This document shows, piece after piece, positions 42,376 through 50,680 of a stretch of DNA of 64,000 nucleotides (position 1 is the stretch's first letter; every line of letters starts with the position of its first letter). Source of the stretch: Catenulispora sp. MAP5-51 (GTDB lineage: Bacteria > Actinomycetota > Actinomycetes > Streptomycetales > Catenulisporaceae). The notes beneath the pieces are model-generated. The model made no database searches, was not told the DNA's origin, and was given only the letters and a program-made list of their open reading frames with translations. Both the position numbers and the translations under genes were made by a program. The stretch is from the NCBI RefSeq assembly GCF_041261205.1, contig NZ_JBGCCH010000023.1, forward strand, positions 86,086-150,085, read 5' to 3'.

Positions 42376-44319
42376 GTGATCAGACCTGAACGGTTCCTCG
42401 TTCCGCGCACCGTCAGGCGCGCGGGCCGGGCTCTGGCGATCGCCGCGGCGGCGCTGGGCCTGGTGACGGCCTCGGCCCTCACCGCTTCGGCATCCGCGTC
42501 CGCATCCGGAAACGCTTCCGGCACGGCTTCCGGCACGGCTTCCGGCATCGACGCGCACCAGAGTCCTGCGACATCCGTTCCGCCGACCGGCGGCGCGCTC
42601 GGTCCGAACGTGATCGTGTTCGATCCGGCGATGGCGCAGGCGTCGATCCAGAGCACGCTCGACACGATCGCGGCCCAGCAGGTGCCGAACCAGTTCGGCA
42701 CCGCGCGGTACGCCTTGCTGTTCAAGCCGGGGACGTACGGGTCCGTCGCGGATCCGCTGGTCTTCCAGGTCGGCTACTACACCAGCGTCGCCGGTCTCGG
42801 CCTGACGCCGGACCGCACCGTCATCAACGGCTCGCTCGACGTCTACAACCAGTGCCTCGGCAGCCAGACCAACTGCAACGCCACCGACAACTTCTGGCGG
42901 TCGGTGACGAACCTGACGATCAACGTCGCCGGCGGCAACGGCTGCCAGGCGAACACCGAGTTCTGGGCCGCCTCGCAGGCCGCCCCGCTGCGCCGGGTCG
43001 TCGTCAACGGCAACGTCAGCCTGATGGACTACTGCGACGGCTCGCCGGACTACGCCAGCGGCGGCTTCATCGCCGACTCGAAGTTCACCGGCGGCACGGT
43101 CATCAACGGCTCGCAGCAGCAGTACATCACCCGCGAGACCGACCTCGACGGCTGGACCAACGGCGTCTGGAACCAGGTCTTCTGCGGGGACCCCGGCGCT
43201 CCGGCGCAGAGCTTCGCCGCGAACTCCGGAGACCCCGGCGGCCCGGCACCCTACACGAGCCTGGCCACGTGCCCGGTCACCAAGGAGGCCCCGTACCTCT
43301 ACCTCGACGACTCCGGCCAGTACCGGGTCTTCGTCCCCTCGCTCCAGAAGAACTCGAGCGGGCCGACCTGGGCCGCGGGCACCACCCCCGGGACCTCGCT
43401 GCCGCTGAGCAAGTTCTACGTCGTGAACGCGGCGAGCACCGTCGCGCAGATCAACACGGCGCTGCTGCTCGGTGACGACCTCCTGTTCACCCCGGGCGTC
43501 TACAACGTCCCGCGCACGATCCACGTCCTGTGGCCGAACACGCAGATCGTCGGCCTCGGCTTCCCCACCCTGGTCCCGACCGACGGCAACGTGACGATGG
43601 ACGTCGCGGACACCGGCGGCACCACGCTGTCCGGCCTGATCTTCGACGCCGGACCGGTCAAGTCGCCGGCCCTGCTCGACGTGGCGCCGCTGCCGATCCC
43701 GGTGAGCCACGCCGCGGACCCGATCTCCGTCGACGACGTGTTCTTCCGCGTCGGCGGCGCGACGGCCGGCACGGCGACCGACGCCTTCGTCGACAACAGC
43801 AACGACTCGATCCTCGACGACGTCTGGATCTGGCGCGCCGACCACGGCGCGGGCGCCGGCACCTGGACCTCCGACCAGGCCGACACCGGCCTGACGGTCA
43901 ACGGGACCGGCGTCACCGCCTACGGGCTCGCGGTCGAGCACTTCCAGAAGAACGAGACCGTCTGGAACGGACAGCAGGGTACTGTGATCTTCTTCCAGAA
44001 CGAGAACCCGTACGAGGTGCCGAACCAGGCCTCGTGGATGGCGAGCCCGACGCAGAAGGGCTATCCGGCCTTCCTGGTCGGCAAGCGTGTCAAGACCTTC
44101 CAGGGCTACGGCATGGGCAGCTACACGTTCTTCAACCAGGGCGTGGACATCCAGAACTCGATGGCGTTCCAGGCGCCGTCGACGCCCGGAGTCCAGTTCC
44201 ACGACATCCTCACGGTGTTCCTCACGGGCTCCGGCGGGATCCAGTCGGTCATCAACGGCACCGGTGCGGCGGTCAGCTCGACCTTCGTCGGGCCGAGCGA
44301 CGTCGTCTCGTACCCGTAA
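42376..44319 (+). CDS. Secreted right-handed beta-helix protein (often labelled adenylyl cyclase)
   Basis: A 647-residue exported protein. Residues 1-45 are a signal peptide with an Ala/Ser-rich end. A short low-complexity ASGTASG stretch from a 12-bp repeat follows. The body (NVIVFDPAMAQASIQ, YALLFKPGTYGSV, NGVWNQVFCGDPGAP, PRTIHVLWPNTQIVGLGF) has repeated short strands of a parallel beta-helix, as in GH55 and pectate-lyase folds. Related actinobacterial proteins are often named adenylyl cyclase in databases; nothing in this sequence supports nucleotide cyclisation. A carbohydrate-active role fits better with the LacI-type operator upstream. AAGGTGGA precedes the GTG closely. Confidence 0.8.
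   Translation: MIRPERFLVPRTVRRAGRALAIAAAALGLVTASALTASASASASGNASGTASGTASGIDAHQSPATSVPPTGGALGPNVIVFDPAMAQASIQSTLDTIAAQQVPNQFGTARYALLFKPGTYGSVADPLVFQVGYYTSVAGLGLTPDRTVINGSLDVYNQCLGSQTNCNATDNFWRSVTNLTINVAGGNGCQANTEFWAASQAAPLRRVVVNGNVSLMDYCDGSPDYASGGFIADSKFTGGTVINGSQQQYITRETDLDGWTNGVWNQVFCGDPGAPAQSFAANSGDPGGPAPYTSLATCPVTKEAPYLYLDDSGQYRVFVPSLQKNSSGPTWAAGTTPGTSLPLSKFYVVNAASTVAQINTALLLGDDLLFTPGVYNVPRTIHVLWPNTQIVGLGFPTLVPTDGNVTMDVADTGGTTLSGLIFDAGPVKSPALLDVAPLPIPVSHAADPISVDDVFFRVGGATAGTATDAFVDNSNDSILDDVWIWRADHGAGAGTWTSDQADTGLTVNGTGVTAYGLAVEHFQKNETVWNGQQGTVIFFQNENPYEVPNQASWMASPTQKGYPAFLVGKRVKTFQGYGMGSYTFFNQGVDIQNSMAFQAPSTPGVQFHDILTVFLTGSGGIQSVINGTGAAVSSTFVGPSDVVSYP
42511..42546 (+). repeat. 12-bp tandem repeat after the signal peptide
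   Basis: AACGCTTCCGGC and two copies of ACGGCTTCCGGC encode NASG-TASG-TASG just after the signal peptide of the beta-helix protein. Confidence 0.8.
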
Positions 44320-44345
44320 CAGGGCCCTGATTATCTGAGCACGAA

Positions 44346-44373
44346 GGCCAGGCCGCCGCGAAGCGGCCTGGCC
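44346..44373. terminator. Hairpin between convergent genes
   Basis: GGCCAGGCCGC (44346-44356) pairs perfectly with GCGGCCTGGCC (44363-44373) around CGCGAA. It lies 27 bases past the beta-helix stop and before the end of the sigma-factor gene, so it can serve both strands. Confidence 0.75.
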
Positions 44374-44405
44374 GACGGCCGACAAGGCTTCCGGCGCGGC
44401 ACCGG

Positions 44406-45689
44406 CTACGGCTGAGCCCGCCGCAACAGCAGCTCGCGTTCGGCATCGTTGCCGGTCAGCTCCGCGGCACGGACGAACTCCGCTCGCGCCTCGTCCTCAC
44501 GTCCGAGGCGGGCCAGAAAGTCGCCGCGTACCGCGTGCAGAAGGTGGTAGTCGTCCAGGGCATCCACCTCGTCGACCAGTTCCAGGCCGGCGGCCGGACC
44601 GTGCAGCATCGCCACCGCGACCGCCCGGTTGAGTTCCACGACCGGCGACGGAAACCGTTGCGCGAGAACGGCGTACAACCCGGCGATGCGCCGCCAGTCG
44701 GTCTCGGCGACGGTCGGCGCCATGGCGTGGGCGGCGGCGATGGCGGCCTGCAGGGTGTAGCGCCCGGGAGCCAGTCCGCGCTGCCGGTTCAGAGCGTGGG
44801 CGCGTCCCAGCGCTGCGAAGCCACGGCGAACGGCCAGCCCGTTCCAGTGCGCGCGGTCCTGATCCGCGAGGAGGACCACCCGGCCGTCGGCGGCCCTGCG
44901 GGCCCGAATACGCGAACCCTGGAGTTCCAGCAGCGCGGCGAGCCCGTGCACATCCGGCTCGGAGGGCAGCAGTCCGGCGAGGATGCGGGCGAGCCGCACG
45001 GCGTCCTGGCACAGTTCGGCCCGCACCCAATCGGTTCCGGAGGTGGCCGAGTAGCCCTCGTTGAAGATCAGGTAGATGACTTCCAGCACCGAGTCCAACC
45101 GCGCGGTGAGCTCAGCGTCTCCGGGCACCTGGTAGGGGAGGCCCTCGGCGGCGATCGTGCGCTTGGCACGCACGATCCGTTGCGCCACCGTCGATTCCGA
45201 CACCAGGTAGGCACGGGCGATCTCCGCCGTGGTGAGGCCGCCGACCATCCGCAGCGTCAGCGCGGCCCGCGCGGGAGCGGACAGGACCGGGTGGCAGGCC
45301 GTGAAAATCATCCGCAGCAGGTCGTCCTCGAGCGGATCGTCCTGCGCCACGGTCTCGTCCGGGCCGGGCTGCTGCCGCCGCCGCCGCTGCTCGGTCAGCA
45401 GGTCGTGGCCGAGCAGCGTCAGCTTGCGGGCGAAGACCGCGTCCCGCCGGATCCGGTCGATGGCGCGGTGTTTCGCGGTGACCATGAGCCAGCCGCCCGG
45501 ATTCGGCGGCACGCCGTCGCGCGGCCACTGCTCCAGCGCCGCCACGTAGGCGTCCTGGGCGAGTTCCTCGGCCGCGGAGATGTCGCCGGTCACGCGAGTC
45601 AGACCGGCGACCAGGCGGGGCCACTCGATCCGCCAGGCCGCCTCCACGGCGCGCCTGGCCGACTCGTCCGGCGACCGGGGCCCGCCCAC
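44406..45689 (-). CDS. ECF42-type RNA polymerase sigma factor with C-terminal extension
   Basis: A 427-residue ECF sigma factor. Sigma-2 spans roughly residues 20-90 (AEELAQDAYVAALEQWPRDG, WLMVTAKHRAIDRIRRD). Sigma-4 spans about 130-190 (LTLRMVGGLTTAEIARAYLVSESTVAQRIVRAKRTI). About 230 further residues (DUF6596-like, helical) are typical of the ECF42 group, which lacks an anti-sigma factor and travels with DGPF/YCII proteins. The GTG start directly abuts the TGA of the DGPF gene, so the genes are co-transcribed. The C-terminal extension is needed for function in studied ECF42 members; the input signal here is unknown. Confidence 0.92.
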   Translation of the reverse strand: MGGPRSPDESARRAVEAAWRIEWPRLVAGLTRVTGDISAAEELAQDAYVAALEQWPRDGVPPNPGGWLMVTAKHRAIDRIRRDAVFARKLTLLGHDLLTEQRRRRQQPGPDETVAQDDPLEDDLLRMIFTACHPVLSAPARAALTLRMVGGLTTAEIARAYLVSESTVAQRIVRAKRTIAAEGLPYQVPGDAELTARLDSVLEVIYLIFNEGYSATSGTDWVRAELCQDAVRLARILAGLLPSEPDVHGLAALLELQGSRIRARRAADGRVVLLADQDRAHWNGLAVRRGFAALGRAHALNRQRGLAPGRYTLQAAIAAAHAMAPTVAETDWRRIAGLYAVLAQRFPSPVVELNRAVAVAMLHGPAAGLELVDEVDALDDYHLLHAVRGDFLARLGREDEARAEFVRAAELTGNDAERELLLRRAQP

Positions 45690-46046
45690 TCAGACGGGCT
45701 CCTCGATCTGCCGGACCTCGACCGCGATCTCCCATTCGGGGCCGTGGACGCGCAGGAAGCGCGACGCCCACTCGACCGCCTCCTCGCCGGTGCGCGTCTG
45801 CAGCAGGCAGTAGCCGCCGATGATCTCCTTGGACTCGGTGAACGGGCCGTCGACCACGGTCTGCACGCCCTTGGACTGCTGGATCCGCGTCGACTCCTCG
45901 GCCGGCCGCAGACCACCGGTGTCCAGGAGCACACCGGCCTTCGTCATCTCCTCGATCAGCTCGGCCATCGCGGAGATCAGCGCCTCGTCCGGGCCGCCGT
46001 CGGGGGCGAGCGCGGGATCGAGCCGGACCAGAACCAGGGAACGCAT
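45690..46046 (-). CDS. DGPF/YCII-related protein (ECF42 partner)
   Basis: A 118-residue YCII-fold protein. QTVVDGPFTESKEIIGGYCLL contains the DGPF signature that names the group, and the flanking helices LISAMAELIEEMTKAGVLL match its dimeric alpha/beta-barrel fold. The biochemical role is unknown, but it accompanies ECF42 sigma factors almost invariably. AAGGAG lies before ATG 46046, which I prefer to an upstream start 15 codons earlier. It sits between the DHFR-like gene (13-bp gap) and the sigma gene (no gap). Confidence 0.92.
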   Translation of the reverse strand: MRSLVLVRLDPALAPDGGPDEALISAMAELIEEMTKAGVLLDTGGLRPAEESTRIQQSKGVQTVVDGPFTESKEIIGGYCLLQTRTGEEAVEWASRFLRVHGPEWEIAVEVRQIEEPV

Positions 46047-46059
46047 CGCCGTACTCCTT

Positions 46060-46635
46060 TCAGGCGACCCGGTAGCGGAGATAGACCGCACCGGACGCGA
46101 ACGCCTTCGATTCGACCAGGTCCAGGTCGAGCGCGGACTTGTCGGGGAACAGAGGCGTGCCCGCGCCGAGGGTTCCAGGATGCAGCACGATCCGGAACTC
46201 GTCGATCAAGCCCAGGCCCACGAAGGAGTGCACCAGCTTCGGGCTGGCATAGATCTGCATAGTGCCGCCCGGCCCCGCCTTCAGCGCCCGCACCTGCGCC
46301 TCCACATCGGATCCGATGACGCGGGCGTTGGTCCAGCCCGCCGATTCCAGCGTCGTGGAGAACACGATCTTCTCCACGCCGTTCACCCACTCGGCGTGCA
46401 CCTGCTCGTGCTGCGACGCCGCGGGGTCCGCCGGCACCGCCGACCAGTACTCGCGCATGCCGAGGTAGGTCGCGCGGCCGTACAACGCGGTGTCGACGTC
46501 GGCACGGATGTGCTCGTCGCCGTACGCACTGAGCTCCTCGCTGTAGGCCCGCCAGGTGAACTCGAATCCCAGCCCCTCGTTCGAGGCCGCGTACCCGTCC
46601 ACTGTCATGTGCTCGAACGCCACCAGCTTGCGCAC
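46060..46635 (-). CDS. Dihydrofolate-reductase-like (RibD C-terminal domain) protein
   Basis: A 191-residue protein with the RibD_C/DHFR fold. VRKLVAFEHMTVDGYAASNEG is the usual opening, LYGRATYLGM matches the NADPH-binding region, and GGTMQIYASPKLVHSF the second nucleotide-contact helix. Such proteins are common in ECF42/DGPF operons, though the substrate is undefined. The GTG at 46635, behind AGGAGA, gives the family start. First gene of the three-gene operon with the DGPF protein and the sigma factor. Confidence 0.87.
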   Translation of the reverse strand: MRKLVAFEHMTVDGYAASNEGLGFEFTWRAYSEELSAYGDEHIRADVDTALYGRATYLGMREYWSAVPADPAASQHEQVHAEWVNGVEKIVFSTTLESAGWTNARVIGSDVEAQVRALKAGPGGTMQIYASPKLVHSFVGLGLIDEFRIVLHPGTLGAGTPLFPDKSALDLDLVESKAFASGAVYLRYRVA

Positions 46636-46752
46636 TGTTCTCTCCTGTCTCGAAATAGGCGGCCCGACCTGGGCCCTCACCTACTCCTCGAACGGCGCCC
46701 GGCGAAATCGACAGGATCTGCGACCGCGGCGCAATCCAGCCGCGAGCCCGAC

Positions 46753-46779
46753 GCGATCAAGCCCTGAAAGCTTGATCGC
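46753..46779. terminator. Perfect 10-bp hairpin upstream of the ABC remnant
   Basis: GCGATCAAGC (46753-46762) pairs with GCTTGATCGC (46770-46779) around CCTGAAA. It lies between the divergent DHFR-like gene and the truncated ABC gene. No T-run follows, so it may be an operator rather than a terminator. Confidence 0.45.
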
Positions 46780-46850
46780 CTCCGGTCCGACATCGGATCG
46801 GATCACAGAGTCGGACCACAGAGGAAGGGGATGCGCTATGACCAAGTTCA

Positions 46851-47285
46851 TTGCTCAGCCGACTCTTCTTCGACGAGGACCGGCAACACGGCCTGGCCCT
46901 GTCCGGCGGCCAGTGGCAGCGCGTGGCCATCGCGCGCAGCCTGATGCGGCACGATGCCAGCCTGCTGATATTGGACGAGCCGAGCGCCGGACTCGACGCC
47001 GAGGCGGAGCACGAGATCCACCGGACCCTGGCCGCGCGGCGCGCCGGACGTACCAGCCTGCTGATCTCACACCGACTCGGCGCCATGCGGGAGGCAGACG
47101 TGATCGTGGTACTGGAGGAAGGCCGCGTGGTGGAACAAGGGACGCACGACGAATTGCTGAGCACTGATTCGCGCTACGCGCGGCTGTTCCTGCTCCAGGC
47201 TGAGGGGTACCGGCACCAGGCCGAGGGCTACCGACTCGGGCCTGAGGGCCACCCAGAGGCTTCGACCGCGGCGGGCACGCCGTGA
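46851..47285 (+). pseudogene. C-terminal remnant of an ABC exporter ATPase
   Basis: About 144 codons of an ABC nucleotide-binding domain. LALSGGQWQRVAIARSL is the signature motif, LLILDEPSAGLD is Walker B with the D-loop and LLISHRLG has the switch His. The Walker A, Q-loop and any membrane domain are missing; homology starts within nine codons of a stop at 46839, so it cannot bind ATP normally. A separate ATG at 46838 with AGGAAGGGG nearby begins MTKFIAQPT in another frame and looks like the start of a different gene fused here by deletion. The signal-peptidase gene follows with a GTGA overlap, implying the intact gene once led that operon. Confidence 0.75.
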
Positions 47286-47728
47286 TCCGTGCAGCCGTCG
47301 GCGCGGGCGTCAGCCTGTTGGCAACCTGTTCCGCGGTGGCGGTCGTCCGCCACCGCTACACCGTGATCCAGGTCGAGGGCACCAGCATGGCCCCGACCTT
47401 CGCCGACGGCGACCGGCTCCTGGTCAGGCGCACCCGGCTGGACGCGGTCAGACGCGGCGAGGTGGTCGTCTTCCGAACCCCGCCCGACTACCGGGCGGCC
47501 CCCGACACCCCGCCGTGGCTCGTCAAGCGAGCGGTCGCGATCCCCGGCGACGCCGTTCCGGCGGACATGCGGGCGGCCGTCGGCGAGGGCACCGAGGTTC
47601 CGGCCGCCCGCCTCCTGGTCCGCGGCGACAACCCGCGCAGCCTCGACTCGCGGAACTTCGGTTACGTCACCACGGACGGCTTCCGCGGTGTCGTCGTGCG
47701 CCGATTCGGCCGGTCTGAAAGCTGCTGA
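47282..47728 (+). CDS. S26-family signal peptidase
   Basis: A 148-residue membrane-anchored serine peptidase. Residues 4-22 are a hydrophobic anchor. VEGTSMAPTFADGDRLLV carries the catalytic Ser (Ser in GTSM), WLVKRAVAIPGD the general-base Lys, and VRGDNPRSLDSRNFGYV the closing GDN..DSR box. All hallmarks are kept, so it should be active. The protein is smaller than a housekeeping type I signal peptidase and sits next to an exporter ATPase remnant, which suggests a dedicated peptidase for an exported peptide or protein. The start GTG overlaps the ABC stop. Confidence 0.87.
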   Translation: MIRAAVGAGVSLLATCSAVAVVRHRYTVIQVEGTSMAPTFADGDRLLVRRTRLDAVRRGEVVVFRTPPDYRAAPDTPPWLVKRAVAIPGDAVPADMRAAVGEGTEVPAARLLVRGDNPRSLDSRNFGYVTTDGFRGVVVRRFGRSESC

Positions 47729-47918
47729 CTTCGGGACCATGGCATTCAACCCCGCATGCCCGACATCCGAAGAATCCTGCCGCCTGAACACGCCTTTTCC
47801 TGCATCACGAGTACGTCAAAACTCTGCTTTACCAAGCGGTAGATCCCGCACCCGCTCCTAGGCTCCCCGCTGGACGGCGCCGGAATCCCGGCACCGGAGC
47901 CGACAAGGGGAGACATCT

Positions 47919-49022
47919 GTGGCGGATGAGCCGAGCGCTTCGATACCCGGATACCGCGACCTGGTGGCGATCGGGCGCGGTGGGTCGAGTGTCGTGTACC
48001 GGGCCTGGCAGGAGAGGTTCGAGCGCCACGTCGCCGTCAAGGTGCTGTCCGGGGAGTTCGACGAGACCGCCTCGCGGCGCTTCGTCCGGGAGATGCGGCT
48101 GACCGGCCGGCTGACCGGGCACCCGCACGTCGTGACGGCGCTGGACGCCGGCACCACGGCCTCGGGGCAGCCGTTCATGGCCACCGACCTGTACGAGCAG
48201 GGATCGTTGCAGGACCGTCTGAACGCCTCCGGTCCGTTGCCGGCCGTCGAGACCGCCGCCATCGGGGCGAAGATCGCCGGAGCGCTGACCGACGCGCACG
48301 CCCTGGGCATCGTGCACCGCGACGTGAAGCCCAGCAATATCCTGATATCGCGGTTCGGCGAGCCGGCGCTGGCCGACTTCGGCGTCGCGGTGGCGCCCGG
48401 ATCCCCGTCCGGGATGACCAGCGGGAACGCCTTCACGCCGGTCCACGTCGCCCCCGAGACCATCGCCGGGGCCAAGCCCTCCCCGGCCGGGGACGTCTAC
48501 TCCCTCGGCTCGACGCTCTACCACCTGCTGGCCGGCGAGCCGCCGTTCTTCCGGGCCGACAGCCCGGAGATCTTCGCTCTGCTGTTCCGCATCGTGAACG
48601 AGCCGCCACCGGAGCTGAACTGCCCGGAGCTACCCGCTCTTCTGACGGTCATCCGGGCCGCCATGGCGAAGCATCCGGCGGCTCGGCCCGGTACCGCGCA
48701 GCTCACCTGGAAACTCAGGGAGCTGATCCTGCCCGACGGATGGGCGCACGCCCAGCCGGTGGGATGCCCTTCACGGGACATCGACCTGCCGCCGTGGCTG
48801 ACCTCGGGACCCGTGGCGGCCTCGGAACCGATGGCGGTCAGGCAAGAAGCGAGACCCACCTTGTCCATCGCGGCCGGAGAGCCGCATCCGCCGATGAACC
48901 TGCTCGAAGAGCAGCCGGCGGATCCCCCGCGCCGCCGCGCGGCGGTCCTCGTCGGCGCCGGGCTCGGCATCGGCATCGCCGGGCTGGCGCTCGTGCTGGC
49001 CGCGATCTTCGTGTCCTGGTGA
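47919..49022 (+). CDS. Membrane-anchored Ser/Thr protein kinase
   Basis: A 367-residue Hanks-type kinase. GRGGSSVVYRA is the glycine loop, HVAVKVL has the ATP Lys, IVHRDVKPSNIL the catalytic loop, LADFGVAV the DFG and HVAPETIAG the APE. The kinase domain covers about residues 10-270. A proline-rich linker leads to one membrane helix at the very C-terminus (about 343-365) with no outer sensor domain, so the kinase is tethered on the cytoplasmic side. GGGGAGA precedes the GTG. It is 190 bp after the signal peptidase and 220 bp before the small-peptide gene, so its link to that locus is positional. Confidence 0.9.
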   Translation: MADEPSASIPGYRDLVAIGRGGSSVVYRAWQERFERHVAVKVLSGEFDETASRRFVREMRLTGRLTGHPHVVTALDAGTTASGQPFMATDLYEQGSLQDRLNASGPLPAVETAAIGAKIAGALTDAHALGIVHRDVKPSNILISRFGEPALADFGVAVAPGSPSGMTSGNAFTPVHVAPETIAGAKPSPAGDVYSLGSTLYHLLAGEPPFFRADSPEIFALLFRIVNEPPPELNCPELPALLTVIRAAMAKHPAARPGTAQLTWKLRELILPDGWAHAQPVGCPSRDIDLPPWLTSGPVAASEPMAVRQEARPTLSIAAGEPHPPMNLLEEQPADPPRRRAAVLVGAGLGIGIAGLALVLAAIFVSW

Positions 49023-49088
49023 TCGGATCCTCGCACGCGTTTCATAGGGACCCGTCCGCTCCAATATGGGTACCCACTACCGATTCGT

Positions 49089-49130
49089 GCCGCCCTCCCG
49101 CCGATGAAACTGAGGTTCAGGGAGGGCGGC
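49089..49130. terminator. Hairpin after the kinase gene
   Basis: GCCGCCCTCCC (49089-49099) pairs perfectly with GGGAGGGCGGC (49120-49130) across a 20-base loop, 67 bases past the kinase stop. It probably ends kinase transcription and isolates the small-peptide promoter. Confidence 0.6.
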
Positions 49131-49242
49131 GCTCTTCGAGGCCGGATCGGCCGCGAGACCGAGTACAGCTCCTGTCCCTGCGCTACCGCGATCCGGCACC
49201 CGCCGAACGCGTCTCACCACTCATTGGGAGAGGGGTAGAACC

Positions 49243-49323
49243 ATGCAGAAGATGTCGATCCGCAAGGCCGGCACCATCCGTCTGACGACGGCCTGCTACT
49301 ACGGCACCTGCTACGCCGCCTAG
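49243..49323 (+). CDS. Candidate RiPP precursor peptide (26 aa, Cys/Tyr-rich C-terminus)
   Basis: ATG 49243 to TAG 49321-49323, followed by a second TAG. The ribosome binding site GGAGAGGGG is strong. The first 16 residues are basic and aliphatic (KMSIRKAGTIRL, no Asp/Glu), like a short leader. The last ten are ACYYGTCYAA, with Cys18 and Cys23 around Tyr-Tyr-Gly-Thr. A second ATG at 49252 would give 23 residues. The next gene carries a PqqD-like domain, which in RiPP pathways binds leader peptides, and a 14-bp hairpin separates the two, as often seen where precursor mRNA is made in excess. I know no family; call rests on context and composition. Confidence 0.72.
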   Translation: MQKMSIRKAGTIRLTTACYYGTCYAA

Positions 49324-49332
49324 TAGACATCG

Positions 49333-49364
49333 GGGCCGGGCGCCTTTTCCAAGGCGCCCGGCCC
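49333..49364 (+). terminator. Hairpin between peptide gene and processing genes (attenuator-like)
   Basis: GGGCCGGGCGCCTT (49333-49346) and its exact complement (49351-49364) form a 14-bp stem with a TTCC loop, nine bases after the peptide stop. No T-run follows. It could terminate part of the transcripts or protect the 3' end of the short mRNA. Confidence 0.8.
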
Positions 49365-49414
49365 TGCGCTTTCCCTCGGTCCAATGAGTCCCCTGAATCA
49401 GAAAGGCAGGCATC

Positions 49415-50680
49415 ATGAGCACGAGTGCTCCCGATCTTCCGGTCATCCTCCGCCTGCACCGGCTCACGATGGTGCCCGAGGACGACGGGGTGATGGTCGG
49501 CCGGCCGGACACCGCCTCGTACGCGATGTTCCCCGAGGAGGGGGCCGAGGCGCTGCGAATGCTGGCCTCCGGCATGCCGGTGGCCGACATGGCCGTGTGG
49601 TTCGAGCAGGCCACGGGTACGCCGCTGGACGTCGAGGACTTCCTGGAGGTGCTCGGCGAGCTGGGATTCCTGCTCGGCGAGGACGAGTCGGAGGAGCCGG
49701 CCGACAAGCCGGTGCGCTGGCAGCGGCTCGGGAAGTGGGTCTATTCGGCTCCCGCGTGGGCGATCTACGCCGCGCTGGTCGTCGGCGGGCTGGCCGCGAT
49801 GGCCGTCCACCCGGACCTGCGGCCGTCCTACCGCAACGTGTTCTTCACCAGTTACGTCTCCGTGGTCCCGATCGTGATGCTGGCCGCCGCGATGAGCTGC
49901 ATCTTCGTCCACGAATCGGCGCACGCCCTGGCCGGGCGGCGTCTGGGCCTGCCCTCCACGCTCGGCGTCGGACGGCGGCTGTACTTCCTGGTGTTCGAGA
50001 CCCGGCTCGACTCGCTGTTCAGCGTGCCGCGCCGCAAGCGGTATCTGCCGTTCCTGGCCGGGATGCTGTCGGACGTCGTCCTGTGCACCGGCCTGACCCT
50101 GGCCTCGCTGGGCCTGGACCGCCCGGGTGTGCCCGCCTGGTGCCACAAGCTGTGCCTGGCCGTGGCGTTCACCTGCGTGCTGCGGCTGATCTGGCAGTTC
50201 CTGTTCTACCTGCAGACAGACCTCTACTACGTCTTCACCAACGCCCTGCGCTGCACCGACCTGCAGAACGCCACCCGGTTCCGGGTGCAGAGCCGTATGC
50301 ACGCGATCCTGCGGCGCGTCGGGCTGTCCGCGCTGTCCCGCCTGCTCACGCGCCGGAGCCAGCGCCGGGGACAGCTCGTCCAGGAAGACGAGTGGTCCGA
50401 CCGCGACCGGGCGGTGGCGCGCTGGTACATGTGGCTCTTCCTGTCCGGCTACGCGTTCTCGCTGGCCAGCTTCGCCTGGGCCGGCATCCCGACGCTGTGG
50501 CGCTTCTGGTCCACGGTCTACGACCGGTTCACCAGCTCCGGCGTGGCGGCCTCGGCCCGCGTCGACGCCGCGGTGTTCGCCGCCTTCTCAGCCTTCGAAT
50601 TCGGCCTGCTGGCCTATGTGTCCGTGCGGGACCGGCGTGCCCGGACCCGGAGCCTTCGACCCCAAGGAGCACAGTCATGA
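49415..50680 (+). CDS. PqqD-like domain fused to M50 (site-2-protease-like) membrane metalloprotease
   Basis: A 421-residue protein. Residues 10-92 have the PqqD/RiPP-recognition pattern (ASYAMFPEEGAEALRMLASGMPVADMAVWF, then DVEDFLEVLGELGFLL). Membrane segments follow; CIFVHESAHALAG in one gives the HExxH zinc site (His166, Glu167, His170), and LQTDLYYVFTNALRCTDLQ near residue 269 supplies a plausible third ligand Asp. Such proteases cut within or at the membrane. A leader-binding module on a protease suggests it recognises and cleaves the peptide encoded just upstream. AAAGGCAGG precedes ATG 49415. The stop overlaps the next ATG. Confidence 0.85.
   Translation: MSTSAPDLPVILRLHRLTMVPEDDGVMVGRPDTASYAMFPEEGAEALRMLASGMPVADMAVWFEQATGTPLDVEDFLEVLGELGFLLGEDESEEPADKPVRWQRLGKWVYSAPAWAIYAALVVGGLAAMAVHPDLRPSYRNVFFTSYVSVVPIVMLAAAMSCIFVHESAHALAGRRLGLPSTLGVGRRLYFLVFETRLDSLFSVPRRKRYLPFLAGMLSDVVLCTGLTLASLGLDRPGVPAWCHKLCLAVAFTCVLRLIWQFLFYLQTDLYYVFTNALRCTDLQNATRFRVQSRMHAILRRVGLSALSRLLTRRSQRRGQLVQEDEWSDRDRAVARWYMWLFLSGYAFSLASFAWAGIPTLWRFWSTVYDRFTSSGVAASARVDAAVFAAFSAFEFGLLAYVSVRDRRARTRSLRPQGAQS

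Noticed and set aside
47739..47860. Second small peptide gene between the signal peptidase and kinase
   Set aside because: An ATG opens a short frame there, but there is no ribosome binding site and the composition is not precursor-like.
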